Below are positions 1-8,227 of a DNA stretch of 64,000 bases, piece after piece. Below the pieces are notes generated by a model. That model had not been told where the DNA came from. It searched no databases and saw only the letters and a program-made list of their open reading frames with translations. How positions within the stretch are numbered: position 1 is the stretch's first letter; the number at the start of each line of letters is the position of its first letter. The DNA lies in the NCBI GenBank assembly GCA_003543235.1, contig DPJA01000020.1:1-64000 (forward strand). Reading direction: 5' to 3'. Origin of the DNA: Lachnospiraceae bacterium. Lineage in GTDB: Bacteria; Bacillota; Clostridia; Lachnospirales; Anaerotignaceae. Position numbers and translations under genes: made by a program.

Positions 1-16
1 TTCCCGGTTGGGTCAC
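1..16 (+). tRNA. possible 3' end of a truncated tRNA gene
   Basis: The first bases look like the 3' half of a T arm followed by an acceptor strand and an A discriminator, 16 bases ahead of tRNA-Cys. The 5' part lies outside the window, so neither identity nor reality can be shown. A tRNA pair here would fit the usual clustering. Confidence 0.3.
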
Positions 17-32
17 TTTTGTAACTTAATAT

Positions 33-103
33 GGCGCCATCGCCAAGTGGTAAGGCACGGGTCTGCAACACCCTTACCCCCGGTTCAAATCCGGGTGGCG
101 CCT
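33..103 (+). tRNA. tRNA-Cys (anticodon GCA)
   Basis: A 71-nt cloverleaf is visible: a 7-bp acceptor stem GGCGCCA/TGGCGCC, a D arm with the CAAGTGGTAAGGC loop, anticodon loop with GCA, and a T arm with GGTTCAAATCC. The discriminator is U, which is an identity base of tRNA-Cys. CCA is not encoded. Confidence 0.95.
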
Positions 104-215
104 CTTTTTAAGAACTATCTGTGAAGGTGGTTTTTTTTTGTTGTCTTACAATAAAAGTTTCTATAGATTAGATACTTTTTATGGAAAACAAGTGCTTGAG
201 AATTAAATTTGTTTC

Positions 216-244
216 TTGAAGAAAAGCATATTATGTATTATTAT
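216..244 (+). promoter_or_regulatory. sigma-A promoter of the DUF402/radC pair
   Basis: TTGAAG and TATTAT are separated by 17 bases, about 20 bases ahead of the first ribosome site. It is a reasonable housekeeping promoter by eye. Confidence 0.5.
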
Positions 245-264
245 TATACGAAAGGAGTGATAAT

Positions 265-744
265 ATGGAAAGCATTAAGCTTTATAGAAAAAGGTTTATA
301 CCTGATGAAATTATTTTTTTAAAGGATGATATTATACTTCAGGCTGATGAAGATAAAATAATAACAAAATGGAATGTTCTTAAACCACGTGGCGATTTTG
401 TATGTGGATTTTCTTACTATTATCTTAAAAAAGGTTACAAAATAAGTAAATTTATGGACAAAAATGGAAATCTAGTGTATTACTATTGTGACATAATTGA
501 TATTTATTTTGATAAAAATGAAAAAAGTTACATATTTGCAGACCTTCTTGCAGATGTTATCGTATATAAAAATGGAAGTGTTAAGGTTGTTGATTTGGCA
601 GAGATTGCTGAAGCCCTTGACAAAAACCTCATAACTCAGGAACTTGCCAAAAAAGCTCTAAGAATATTGGACGAGTTGTTAAATACCATATACGACAGTG
701 GTATAGAAAACTTGCTGTGCAGTGAAATGAGGGCTGGTGAGTGA
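265..744 (+). CDS. DUF402 family protein (Ntdp-like nucleoside di/triphosphatase family)
   Basis: This 159-residue protein has the DUF402 fold signature: an acidic stretch DIIDIYFD at residues 76-83, FADLLADVIVY at 91-101 and VVDLAEIAEAL at 109-118. Characterised DUF402 members from staphylococci hydrolyse nucleoside di- and triphosphates with divalent metal bound by such Asp residues; the activity is inferred here. The ATG follows AAAGGAGTG at good spacing. The stop overlaps the GTG start of radC by four bases, so the two are probably translationally coupled. It is probably a soluble cytoplasmic enzyme. No truncation is visible. Confidence 0.8.
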   Translation: MESIKLYRKRFIPDEIIFLKDDIILQADEDKIITKWNVLKPRGDFVCGFSYYYLKKGYKISKFMDKNGNLVYYYCDIIDIYFDKNEKSYIFADLLADVIVYKNGSVKVVDLAEIAEALDKNLITQELAKKALRILDELLNTIYDSGIENLLCSEMRAGE

Positions 745-1451
745 GAGGGTGCGTTAATGAAAAGAGCATACATACGGGGCATAGGCAACGAATGCGTGAC
801 AGACTGAAAAAATCCAGTGCACAAGGATTAGAAACCCACGAGTTGTTGGAAATGCTTTTATATTACACTAACCCAAGAAAAAATACAAATGAGTTAGCAC
901 ACAAGCTTATTAATGAATATGGAAGCCTTGAAATGCTGTTTGATGCAGAGATTGCTGATTTAGAACGAAGAAGTGAGGTTAGTGAGAGTACAGCAGTGTT
1001 TTTTGCACTGGTAAGCGAGTTTATTAGACGATACAACGGAGAAAAGTGGAAGCCTCGAAAAGTTATAGACAGCTCAGATATTGCAGGGGAATATTGCAAG
1101 TTTTTGCTTAGCTATGAAAAGAGAGAATGTTTTTATGTAATTTGTCTTGACTCTCAATGTAAACTTATAAGTTCTGCATTAATAAGCATTGGAACTGTGA
1201 ATGAAACTCATGTATACACAAGGAATGTGGTTGAGTCGGCACTTAAATTTAATGCTAGAAGTATTATACTGGCACACAACCATCCTGGTGGCAGTCTTGT
1301 GCCGACAACCAGTGATGTTGAAACTACAATTAACATAATTAAAGTGCTTAACATGATAGACATTTTGGTTGCTGACCACATAATTGTTGCTGGTAACGGG
1401 TATATTAGTATGTCTGATAAGGGTTTGATTAGAAATTTAGACGATGTCTAA
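741..1451 (+). CDS. radC: RadC family JAB-domain protein
   Basis: The 236-residue product has a UPF0758 helix-hairpin-helix-like N-terminus (residues 14-100, with HRQRMRDRL and ETHELLEMLLYY) and a C-terminal JAMM metal-protease-like domain with the motif HNHPGGS at 179-185 and Asp192, giving the HxHx7SxxD pattern. The family was named for DNA repair but its biochemical role is unsettled. The start is GTG, chosen because there is no in-frame ATG near and because the GTGA overlap with the upstream gene is typical of coupled genes. The length is normal for the family. Confidence 0.9.
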   Translation: MRGCVNEKSIHTGHRQRMRDRLKKSSAQGLETHELLEMLLYYTNPRKNTNELAHKLINEYGSLEMLFDAEIADLERRSEVSESTAVFFALVSEFIRRYNGEKWKPRKVIDSSDIAGEYCKFLLSYEKRECFYVICLDSQCKLISSALISIGTVNETHVYTRNVVESALKFNARSIILAHNHPGGSLVPTTSDVETTINIIKVLNMIDILVADHIIVAGNGYISMSDKGLIRNLDDV

Positions 1452-1537
1452 ATAAAAGAAATATCAGCTATGTTAAGTTTTTCATACGGTGTTCTTTATA
1501 AAATTACCGTAAATTTATTATATGAGGAATGATTTAG

Positions 1538-1759
1538 ATGAATAAAAAGCTTTATAGAATTGAAGATGGTAAAAAAATGTCAGGTGTATGTGCTGGCATT
1601 GCAGAGTATTTTGATATTGATGTAACTCTTATAAGGCTGCTATGGGTAGTGCTTACATTTTTTACAGCTGCTTTTCCTGGTATTATTCTATACATCGCTT
1701 GTGTGTTTATAATTCCAGAAGTACCTAACTATATCGATGCTGAATACAAGGAAAAATAA
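1538..1759 (+). CDS. PspC domain protein
   Basis: This 73-residue protein is a single PspC domain: the polar N-terminal part KLYRIEDGKKMSGVCAGIAEYF is followed by a membrane helix (about residues 33-59) ending in the typical IIPEVP. PspC proteins sense or respond to envelope stress; stand-alone short forms in Firmicutes have no fixed function. It is probably monocistronic, ended by the hairpin at 1772-1811. Confidence 0.85.
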   Translation: MNKKLYRIEDGKKMSGVCAGIAEYFDIDVTLIRLLWVVLTFFTAAFPGIILYIACVFIIPEVPNYIDAEYKEK

Positions 1760-1771
1760 AAAACCAATAGT

Positions 1772-1811
1772 AAAAGACGGCTTAGGGAATAAATTTCTAA
1801 AACCGTCTTTT
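1772..1811. terminator. bidirectional terminator
   Basis: AAAAGACGG pairs with CCGTCTTTT across a 22-base loop between the convergent PspC and alcohol dehydrogenase genes. A-runs on one side and T-runs on the other allow termination in both directions. Confidence 0.8.
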
Positions 1812-1825
1812 ATTTCAGTATTTAT

Positions 1826-3004
1826 TTAAAATTCAACCTCGGTGCCGTAGTAGATACAGGTGAAGAGTTTTTCCATTGTTGCAGTGTCAATAGCTCTTGG
1901 GTTGGAACCTGTGCAAGCATCTGCAATTGCATTTTTGGAGATTTCAGCAATTTTTGCTTTAAACTCATCTTCAACAATACCAAATTCTTTAAGTGTATTA
2001 GGTATATTCATGTAATTGTTAAATTCTACAATCTTACTACACAAGACGTTAACAGCTTCTTCGGTTGTTCCATTAATACCTATAGATGCAGCAATTTCAG
2101 CATATCTTACAGCAGTTTCTGGTTCTTTTGCATTGTATTTAATTACATATGGAAGGTACATTGCATTTGCAAGTCCGTGTGTAATGTGTCCTGTTGAGAA
2201 AGCAGCACCTGTTTTATGTGCCATTGAATGAACAATACCCAAAAGTGCGTTAGAAAATGCCATTCCTGCAAGGCACTGACCATAGTGCATAAGCTCTCTG
2301 GATTCCATATTACCATCAAAAGACTTAACCAAATCACTATTTACAATTTGTATTGCTTTAATAGCCAATGGGTCTGTAAATGGAGAGTGCAGGGTTGAAA
2401 CGTAAGCTTCAATTGCGTGTGTTAAGGCATCCATGCCTGTGTAAGCTGTTAAATGTTTAGGCATTGTTTCTGCAAGCGAAGGGTCTACAACAGCAATGTC
2501 AGGTGTTATGTTAAAGTCTGCCATTGGATATTTAATGCCTTTAGCGTAATCGGTTATAACGGCAAAAGCTGTAACCTCGGTAGCTGTACCTGACGTTGAT
2601 GGAATGGCAAGAAATTTTGCTTTTGTTCTTAAATTCGGGAAGTTGAAAGGAATGATTAAATCATTGAATGTAACCTCGGGATATTCATAGAAAGCCCACA
2701 TAGCTTTTGCGGCATCAATAGGCGAACCACCGCCCATCGCTATAATCCAGTCAGGCTGAAATTCTATCATTGCCTGAGCACCTTTCATAACTGTTTCTAC
2801 AGATGGGTCTGGCTCAACATTCTCAAACAACTTTGTTTCAATATTGGCCTCTTCTAAGTATTTTAACACCTTATCAACAAACCCAAATCTTTTCATTGAA
2901 CCGCCACCAATAACGATAATAGCTTTTTTACCTTTTAATGTTTTTAAAACCTCAAGTGAATCTTTTCCGTAATAAATATCTCTTGGTAAAGTAAATCTAC
3001 GCAT
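1826..3004 (-). CDS. iron-containing alcohol dehydrogenase
   Basis: The 392-residue enzyme belongs to the Fe-dependent (group III) alcohol dehydrogenases. The N-terminal NAD(P)-binding half carries GGGSPIDAAKA (91-101) and the C-terminal half carries the metal ligands D192, H196, H259 and H276 in GMDALTHAIEAY, GIVHS and THG. It should reduce aldehydes or ketones to alcohols in fermentation; substrate cannot be read, though the sequence resembles butanol dehydrogenases and propanediol oxidoreductases. The ATG follows GGGGGAG. A promoter lies at 3068-3095. A second, more distant Fe-dehydrogenase is at 41.9 kb. Confidence 0.92.
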   Translation of the reverse strand: MRRFTLPRDIYYGKDSLEVLKTLKGKKAIIVIGGGSMKRFGFVDKVLKYLEEANIETKLFENVEPDPSVETVMKGAQAMIEFQPDWIIAMGGGSPIDAAKAMWAFYEYPEVTFNDLIIPFNFPNLRTKAKFLAIPSTSGTATEVTAFAVITDYAKGIKYPMADFNITPDIAVVDPSLAETMPKHLTAYTGMDALTHAIEAYVSTLHSPFTDPLAIKAIQIVNSDLVKSFDGNMESRELMHYGQCLAGMAFSNALLGIVHSMAHKTGAAFSTGHITHGLANAMYLPYVIKYNAKEPETAVRYAEIAASIGINGTTEEAVNVLCSKIVEFNNYMNIPNTLKEFGIVEDEFKAKIAEISKNAIADACTGSNPRAIDTATMEKLFTCIYYGTEVEF

Positions 3005-3067
3005 TATTAACTCCCCCTGTTCAAATTTATAATACTAGCAACTAAAGCTTATACTCTAGTTACTGAT

Positions 3068-3095
3068 ATTATAACACATATTCAAAATTTTCCAA
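3068..3095 (-). promoter_or_regulatory. promoter of the Fe-alcohol dehydrogenase
   Basis: On the minus strand TTGGAA and TATAAT are spaced by 16 bases, with the predicted start of transcription about 55 bases ahead of the ATG. Confidence 0.6.
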
Positions 3096-3126
3096 TATAG
3101 TTTGATAAAAAAATATCATAATTTGC

Positions 3127-3151
3127 AAAAAAATGCAGACATTAGTCTGCA
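3127..3151 (-). terminator. intrinsic terminator of the DAHP synthase gene
   Basis: Read on the minus strand, a TGCAGAC stem with a TAAT loop and GTCTGCA is followed at once by seven T residues. It ends transcription from aroF before the alcohol dehydrogenase promoter. Confidence 0.9.
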
Positions 3152-3160
3152 TCATTAATT

Positions 3161-4189
3161 TTATACGTGTTCTGCCATATAAAGCAATAAATTTTCAGTA
3201 TCATTCCATCCCAAACAAGCATCTGTAATGGATTTTCCGTAAATAGTGCCGTTTGTGTTTTGACTGCCTTCTTCAATAAAGCTTTCAATCATAACTCCAC
3301 GAACAAGATTATTCAGAGTGCTGTTAAGGTTACGGCTGTGAAGAACTTCTTTAATAATTCTTGGCTGTTCTGAAAATACCTTTTGAGAGTTTGCATGGTT
3401 AACATCAACAATAACAAATGGGTTTTCAAGTCCCTTTTTAAGGTACATTTCTGCTAAAAACACCATGTCCTCGTAGTGATAGTTAGGCAGGCTTTGACCA
3501 TGTTTATTTACTGAACCACGTAAAATGGCATGTGCAAGGGGATTGCCATGGGTTGTAACTTCTTCATTTCTATAAAGAAATGTATGGCTTGACTGTGCTG
3601 CATAAATTGCGTTAAGCATAACAGAAAAATCTCCGCTTGTTGGATTTTTCATGCCTACTGGAAAATCTATACCGCTGGAAACAAGGCGATGCTGTTGGTT
3701 TTCCACTGAACGTGCACCTATTGAAACATATGTTAAAATATCATCTAAAAAAGCGTAGTTTTCAGGGTAAAGCATTTCGTCCGCAGCGGTAAGGTGCGTT
3801 TCATTAATGGCACGAATGTGCATTTTTCTTAAAGCACGAATACCTGCAAGGATATTTGGACCTTTGGTTGGGTCTGGCTGATGAAGCATACCTTTATAGC
3901 CCTCACCAGTTGTGCGAGGTTTGTTGGTGTAAATTCGTGGAATTATAAACAGTTTGTCTTTAACTTTTTCATTAAGCTTGGCTAGGCGGTAGGTGTAGTC
4001 GCAAACTGCTTCCTCATCACTAGCAGAGCAGGGACCAACGATAACAACAAATTTATCGCTTTTACCCTCTATAATGCGTTTTAATTCAGAATCCCTTTCT
4101 GATTTTATTGCTTTAAGCTCTGCCGACATAGGAATTTCATCCATAAACTGGGCAGGTGATAAAATAGGTTTAATATTTGTGAAACTCAT
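3161..4189 (-). CDS. aroF: 3-deoxy-7-phosphoheptulonate synthase, class I (AroF/G/H type)
   Basis: The enzyme condenses phosphoenolpyruvate with erythrose 4-phosphate, the first step of the shikimate pathway. The 342 residues carry the class I signatures GPCS (52-55), KPRTTGEGYKG (90-100), GARSVENQQHR, VGMKNPTSG, LRGS, DVNHANS and MIESFIEEG. Which aromatic amino acid inhibits it cannot be told from sequence by eye. It is transcribed away from trpS over a 138-bp gap and has its own terminator. The start ATG follows GAGAGGA. Confidence 0.95.
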   Translation of the reverse strand: MSFTNIKPILSPAQFMDEIPMSAELKAIKSERDSELKRIIEGKSDKFVVIVGPCSASDEEAVCDYTYRLAKLNEKVKDKLFIIPRIYTNKPRTTGEGYKGMLHQPDPTKGPNILAGIRALRKMHIRAINETHLTAADEMLYPENYAFLDDILTYVSIGARSVENQQHRLVSSGIDFPVGMKNPTSGDFSVMLNAIYAAQSSHTFLYRNEEVTTHGNPLAHAILRGSVNKHGQSLPNYHYEDMVFLAEMYLKKGLENPFVIVDVNHANSQKVFSEQPRIIKEVLHSRNLNSTLNNLVRGVMIESFIEEGSQNTNGTIYGKSITDACLGWNDTENLLLYMAEHV

Positions 4190-4253
4190 TTATAACAAAT
4201 CCTCTCATCATTATATAAATTTATATTAATTTATATAAATTACTTTTTTTATG

Positions 4254-4282
4254 TTGATTATTTTTTGTCTACAAAGTATACT
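4254..4282 (+). promoter_or_regulatory. promoter of trpS
   Basis: TTGATT and TATACT are spaced by exactly 17 bases, 45 bases ahead of the chosen trpS start. Its position inside any longer reading frame supports the downstream ATG as the true start. Confidence 0.75.
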
Positions 4283-4327
4283 ATAAACGATATTTTTAAC
4301 AAATGCAATAAATTGAGGAGCGATATT

Positions 4328-5329
4328 ATGTCAGATGACAAAAAAATAATTTTTAGTGGAATGCAACCATCGGGTTTAATTACATTAGGAAACTATCTCG
4401 GGGCACTTAATAACTGGACTAAGCTTCAAGATGAATACAACTGCTTGTATTGTATAGTAGATATGCACGCAATAACTGTAAGGCAGAATCCAGCACAGCT
4501 TAGGAAAGCATCAAGAGATGTGCTTATGCAGTACATTGCCTCAGGTCTTGACCCTGAAAAAAATATAATTTATTATCAGAGCCACGTTTCTGCTCATGCA
4601 GAGCTTAGCTGGGTGCTTAACTGTTACACATATATGGGCGAACTTAGTAGGATGACACAGTTTAAAGAAAAAAGTCAGAAGCACGCTGACAATATAAACT
4701 CGGGTTTATTCACCTACCCTGTTCTTATGGCATCAGATATTTTGCTTTATCAAACTGACCTTGTACCTGTTGGTGAGGACCAGCGACAGCACCTTGAAAT
4801 AACAAGGGATATTGCTATGCGTTTTAATGGCATTTATGGCGATGTCTTTAAGGTGCCAGAGGCATACATCAGCAAGGTTGGTGCAAAAGTAATGGCTCTT
4901 CAGCAGCCTGAAAAGAAGATGAGTAAGTCTGACGAAAATAAAAACAACACCATTGCTCTTATGGATGAGCCATCGATTATTATGAGCAAGTTTAAAAAAG
5001 CTGTTACAGACTCTGACAACGAAGTTCGTTTTAGTGACGATAAACCAGGGGTTAGCAACCTTTTAAGCATATATTCTGCTGTTACAGGCATAACTATACC
5101 AGAAGCTGAAAAAGAATTTGCAAATGTAGGCTACGGCAATTTTAAAACTTCTGTTGGCGAGGCTGTTGTGGCAAGACTTGAGCCATTGCAAAAAAGAGTT
5201 GCAGACCTTGAAAAAAACAAAGATTATCTTGACAGTATTATAAAAATAAATGGTGAAAAGGCAAATCACCTTGCAAACAAAACTTTAAGAAAAGTACACA
5301 AAAAAATTGGTTTCCCACCAAGGGTATAG
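4328..5329 (+). CDS. trpS: tryptophanyl-tRNA synthetase
   Basis: This 333-residue class I synthetase charges tRNA-Trp. The HIGH-equivalent lies in PSGLITLGNYLG (14-25) and the KMSKS loop in KKMSKSDENKNN near residue 196. The ATG at 4328 was chosen because GAGGAG sits eight bases ahead, the promoter lies at 4254-4282, and the resulting length matches the family; the frame is open further upstream but that part would overlap the promoter. No T-box leader is seen in the short 5' region. Downstream lies the queT leader. Confidence 0.95.
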   Translation: MSDDKKIIFSGMQPSGLITLGNYLGALNNWTKLQDEYNCLYCIVDMHAITVRQNPAQLRKASRDVLMQYIASGLDPEKNIIYYQSHVSAHAELSWVLNCYTYMGELSRMTQFKEKSQKHADNINSGLFTYPVLMASDILLYQTDLVPVGEDQRQHLEITRDIAMRFNGIYGDVFKVPEAYISKVGAKVMALQQPEKKMSKSDENKNNTIALMDEPSIIMSKFKKAVTDSDNEVRFSDDKPGVSNLLSIYSAVTGITIPEAEKEFANVGYGNFKTSVGEAVVARLEPLQKRVADLEKNKDYLDSIIKINGEKANHLANKTLRKVHKKIGFPPRV

Positions 5330-5356
5330 CCTTTATATATATAATTAAAAGAGAAA

Positions 5357-5400
5357 AGAGATGTGCCTGAATACCATCTCTAAGAGGCAGCTTATTCACT
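5357..5400 (+). promoter_or_regulatory. candidate preQ1-type pseudoknot riboswitch of queT
   Basis: AGAGATG (5357-5363) pairs with CATCTCT (5375-5381), and loop bases TGCCT (5364-5368) pair with AGGCA (5385-5389), making a compact H-type pseudoknot 40 bases ahead of the queT start. preQ1 riboswitches are small H-type pseudoknots that often control queT. The primary sequence does not fit the class I consensus that I know, so the class is open; the fold and the context are what support the call. Confidence 0.5.
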
Positions 5401-5430
5401 GCACCTAAAACAAAACAGGAGGATTAAAAA

Positions 5431-5964
5431 ATGAATAATGAAGTAACAGGAACAATTAAACCATCAAAAGAAACAAATTCAAAAGGTCACTTTTCGGTAA
5501 GAATGATTGCCATTACAGGAATAACGGCGGCAGTGTACATGGCGGCAACTCTTGCAATTGCACCACTTAGCTACGGTGCAATTCAGCTTAGGTTTTCAGA
5601 AATAATGGTATTGCTGGCATTTATAGACCCCGCATATGCAGCAGGTTTGATACTTGGCTGTGCAATGTCTAATCTTTTTAGCACAGTTGGAATGATTGAC
5701 GTTATTTTTGGAACACTTGGTACAGTAGTTGCGGTTATTGGTATTATTAAGAGCAAAAAACTTTTTGTGGCTACACTTTGGCCTACAGTAAGTATGTTGG
5801 TAGTAACGGTTGGCATTTGTATTGGCACGGGCTTACCTTATGTTCCTACACTTATAACGGTTATGCTAGGTGAATTTGCAGTTGTTACTTGCCTGGGATA
5901 CCCAATATTTAAGACCATTATGAAAAATGAAAAATTGGTTGAAACATTAAAAATTAAGAAATAG
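5431..5964 (+). CDS. queT: QueT family transporter (queuosine precursor ECF S component)
   Basis: The 177-residue membrane protein has about five or six hydrophobic helices and the QueT signature APLSYGAIQLRFSEIM followed by LAFIDPAYAAGLILGCAMSN. QueT is the substrate-binding subunit of an energy-coupling-factor transporter for a queuosine precursor such as preQ1; ATPase and T subunits are elsewhere. The ATG follows CAGGAGG. The 5' leader contains a pseudoknot that probably regulates it. A strong terminator follows, so it is a single-gene unit. Confidence 0.9.
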   Translation: MNNEVTGTIKPSKETNSKGHFSVRMIAITGITAAVYMAATLAIAPLSYGAIQLRFSEIMVLLAFIDPAYAAGLILGCAMSNLFSTVGMIDVIFGTLGTVVAVIGIIKSKKLFVATLWPTVSMLVVTVGICIGTGLPYVPTLITVMLGEFAVVTCLGYPIFKTIMKNEKLVETLKIKK

Positions 5965-5972
5965 ATACTAAA

Positions 5973-5994
5973 GGACGCTTAGCGTCCTTTTTTT
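5973..5994 (+). terminator. intrinsic terminator of queT
   Basis: GGACGC, a TTA loop and GCGTCC are followed by seven T residues. Confidence 0.95.
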
Positions 5995-6034
5995 GTTGCT
6001 TTTTGCATATATTCCCTAAGAGGGGGAGATATAA

Positions 6035-7015
6035 TTGGAAAAAAAGAAATTGATACTAGCTGCAATTTTCATTGTAATGCTATTTGGTACTGCTGTAATG
6101 ACATACGCTAATGCAAAACGGATAACTGCAAAGGATTTGAAAAATTTGGATGACCCTACAACGAAGATTAAGGTTTCCCAAATACTTGTGGAGGATATGA
6201 AAAAAAATGAAATTGCTAACCCTAATGAGATAAAAAGCATAACAGCAACGCATGGAAGTGTAATCAACCAGCGAGATGATGATGTAGTTATTGTTGGTAA
6301 GTATGGTCCAGAGCTTGCATTGGTTGGAGTTTACAAAAAAGCCAACGGAGTTTACAATTTTATGGGTGAGTTAGGTGTATTTTTTGATGTGCGTGAGGTT
6401 AACAGTCTTAACCTAAAAAATTTGAACAAAGATGCTGTGTTTTTAAAGGAGTATACAGACCAAAATATAGGCGTGTTTGAGAGAACAACTTTTTTGAGAG
6501 GATATATATGGGAAGATGGTGGATTTAAACTGGTTTATAGTGAATCCGAACAAATAATTGCAGACTGGAATAAAAATTTAAACAGTGACAAAGATGGAGG
6601 CGAAAGCCTATGGAACAGAGTTACACAAACTAGCAAAACCAAGTTGGAAAATGGAAACTATCCTATTATTAAAGCTGAAAGAACACAAAACTACTTAAAA
6701 AGCAGTGATACTACGGCAAAGAATATACCTGATGATTCTACCTTTAGTGAGGTTTCCAAAAGAGAGGTATGTGAACGCTACTACTGGAGTGAACCATGGG
6801 AACGGTTTATATTAAGTGAAAAGATTGATAAAACCACAGGTGAAAAAATTGCAGTTATAGAAGATTGGCAAAACCTGACCTTTAGCATAGTGCCAAACTC
6901 AGAGGCTTATAGTAATAAGGTGCGGATAATGCGTAAGGATTGTTCAATGGATATTGTAGATAGAGATGCACTAATGGATGTAAAAGAAAACAAAAATACT
7001 ATTGATGAAACCTAA
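6035..7015 (+). CDS. exported protein of unknown function
   Basis: I do not recognise this 326-residue family. Residues 1-27 form a signal peptide: lysines, a hydrophobic core and an ANA motif before KRITAKDL. The mature part is polar, with no cysteine pairs arranged as a known domain; one CERYYWSEPWERF stretch near residue 250 is rich in aromatics. Start is TTG at the ribosome site AGGGGGAG. It stands alone between the queT terminator and an inverted repeat, so it is probably monocistronic and either secreted or membrane-tethered. Confidence 0.75.
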   Translation: MEKKKLILAAIFIVMLFGTAVMTYANAKRITAKDLKNLDDPTTKIKVSQILVEDMKKNEIANPNEIKSITATHGSVINQRDDDVVIVGKYGPELALVGVYKKANGVYNFMGELGVFFDVREVNSLNLKNLNKDAVFLKEYTDQNIGVFERTTFLRGYIWEDGGFKLVYSESEQIIADWNKNLNSDKDGGESLWNRVTQTSKTKLENGNYPIIKAERTQNYLKSSDTTAKNIPDDSTFSEVSKREVCERYYWSEPWERFILSEKIDKTTGEKIAVIEDWQNLTFSIVPNSEAYSNKVRIMRKDCSMDIVDRDALMDVKENKNTIDET

Positions 7016-7025
7016 AAAAATAAAA

Positions 7026-7071
7026 CCTTATTGTATGAATATCAAGTTGAAATGGTATTCATATAATAAGG
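7026..7071. terminator. inverted repeat between convergent genes
   Basis: CCTTATTG-TATGAATA pairs with TATTCATA-TAATAAGG around a 14-base loop. It probably ends transcription from both sides. Confidence 0.7.
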
Positions 7072-7079
7072 TATTCATT

Positions 7080-7967
7080 TTATTCTTGATAAGGGTTTAT
7101 ATGCACCATACAGTGCTTTACACCCAAAATTTCGTTTTCTATTTGATGATGTACATTTTCCGCTATTTTATGCCCATCGCTTACAGAAAGGTTGCCATCT
7201 ACTGAAATTTCTGCATCTACATACATAACACAACCGTGCATTCTGGTTTTTACATCGTCTATTCGTATTACTCCTGGTACGTTTGTTATTGTTTCGTATA
7301 TTTTTGCTATTACATCAAGAGGTGCAGCACGGTCTACTAGCTGATTAAAGGATGCAATGTAAATTTCTACGCTTACTTTAATTACAAGTACAGAAACCAC
7401 AAGGGAGGCAATAGGGTCTAAAATTTGAAAGCCCATCATTGCACCGCCAATGCCCAAAAGTGTGCCAATAGACGAAAGAGCATCGGAACGATGGTGCCAA
7501 GCATCTGCTTTAAGGGCAGCACTATTAATCTGTTTTGCCGCACGTACTGTGTAATGATACATCCACTCTTTGGAAACAATGGAGATTAAGGCGGCAACAA
7601 GGGCAATTGGTGCTGGTGTTGAAAATTCACCTGAAAGGATGGTTTTAATTCCGCTTACGCCAATGCTAAGAGCAGTTGCCAAAAGTGCAAGGGACAGCAT
7701 TTTTGCAACTACAGATTCTATTTTTTCATGACCATAAGGATGGTCAGCATCGGCAGGTTTGGATGAAAAACGCATTCCTATTACAACGGCAACGGTTGTT
7801 ACAACGTCGGATATAGTATGTACTCCATCAGCAATCATAGCACTGCTTCGTCCTATTATACCAGCTGCAAGCTTAAGAACGGAAAGAACTACATTTACAA
7901 CAATTGTGGTAAAGCTGACCTTATTTGCTATTTGTAACCGTTGGTCTTCGTTTATTTGTTTGTCCAT
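7080..7967 (-). CDS. cation diffusion facilitator family metal exporter
   Basis: The 295-residue protein has six predicted membrane helices in the first 215 residues and a cytoplasmic C-terminal domain ending in a metal-binding-like CMVHINPY. Metal sites of the family are present: ADGVHTISD (46-54) and DAWHHRSD (155-162). CDF transporters exchange Zn, Fe, Mn or Co for protons. The DxxxD pattern of both sites would be compatible with Mn or Fe export, but this is inference. Its ATG follows AGGAGGT. It is convergent with the exported protein gene. Confidence 0.9.
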   Translation of the reverse strand: MDKQINEDQRLQIANKVSFTTIVVNVVLSVLKLAAGIIGRSSAMIADGVHTISDVVTTVAVVIGMRFSSKPADADHPYGHEKIESVVAKMLSLALLATALSIGVSGIKTILSGEFSTPAPIALVAALISIVSKEWMYHYTVRAAKQINSAALKADAWHHRSDALSSIGTLLGIGGAMMGFQILDPIASLVVSVLVIKVSVEIYIASFNQLVDRAAPLDVIAKIYETITNVPGVIRIDDVKTRMHGCVMYVDAEISVDGNLSVSDGHKIAENVHHQIENEILGVKHCMVHINPYQE

Positions 7968-8165
7968 ATTTATTACCTCCTAGTATGGATAAAACTGGTT
8001 TAACTTTAATTTATCTGCAGTTACTCTATAATATGCCTAATAATATGTATGAGTCAATGCTAACATATTGTTACTTTTGCATAACATTTTGCATATTGAT
8101 AAAAATTAATATCGACAATTTTTTTTAGCGAAAAACAGAAAAGAAGGTTTTAAGAAATACTTTGG

Positions 8166-8194
8166 TTGAACTATTTTAGGTTTGGTACTATAAT
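8166..8194 (+). promoter_or_regulatory. promoter of cysK
   Basis: TTGAAC and TATAAT are spaced by 17 bases, 34 bases ahead of the cysK ATG. No S-box or CymR-like motif was recognised. Confidence 0.75.
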
Positions 8195-8227
8195 TACAAA
8201 AACAATAAAATAAAAGGAGTTGGTTAT

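Noticed and set aside
4190..4327. Possible T-box leader before trpS.
   Set aside because: The promoter at 4254-4282 leaves only about 40 bases of leader, far too short for a T-box, and no T-box sequence is present.
7002..7205. Open frame overlapping the end of the exported protein and the CDF gene.
   Set aside because: It crosses the bidirectional hairpin and lies opposite the end of a clear CDF gene.
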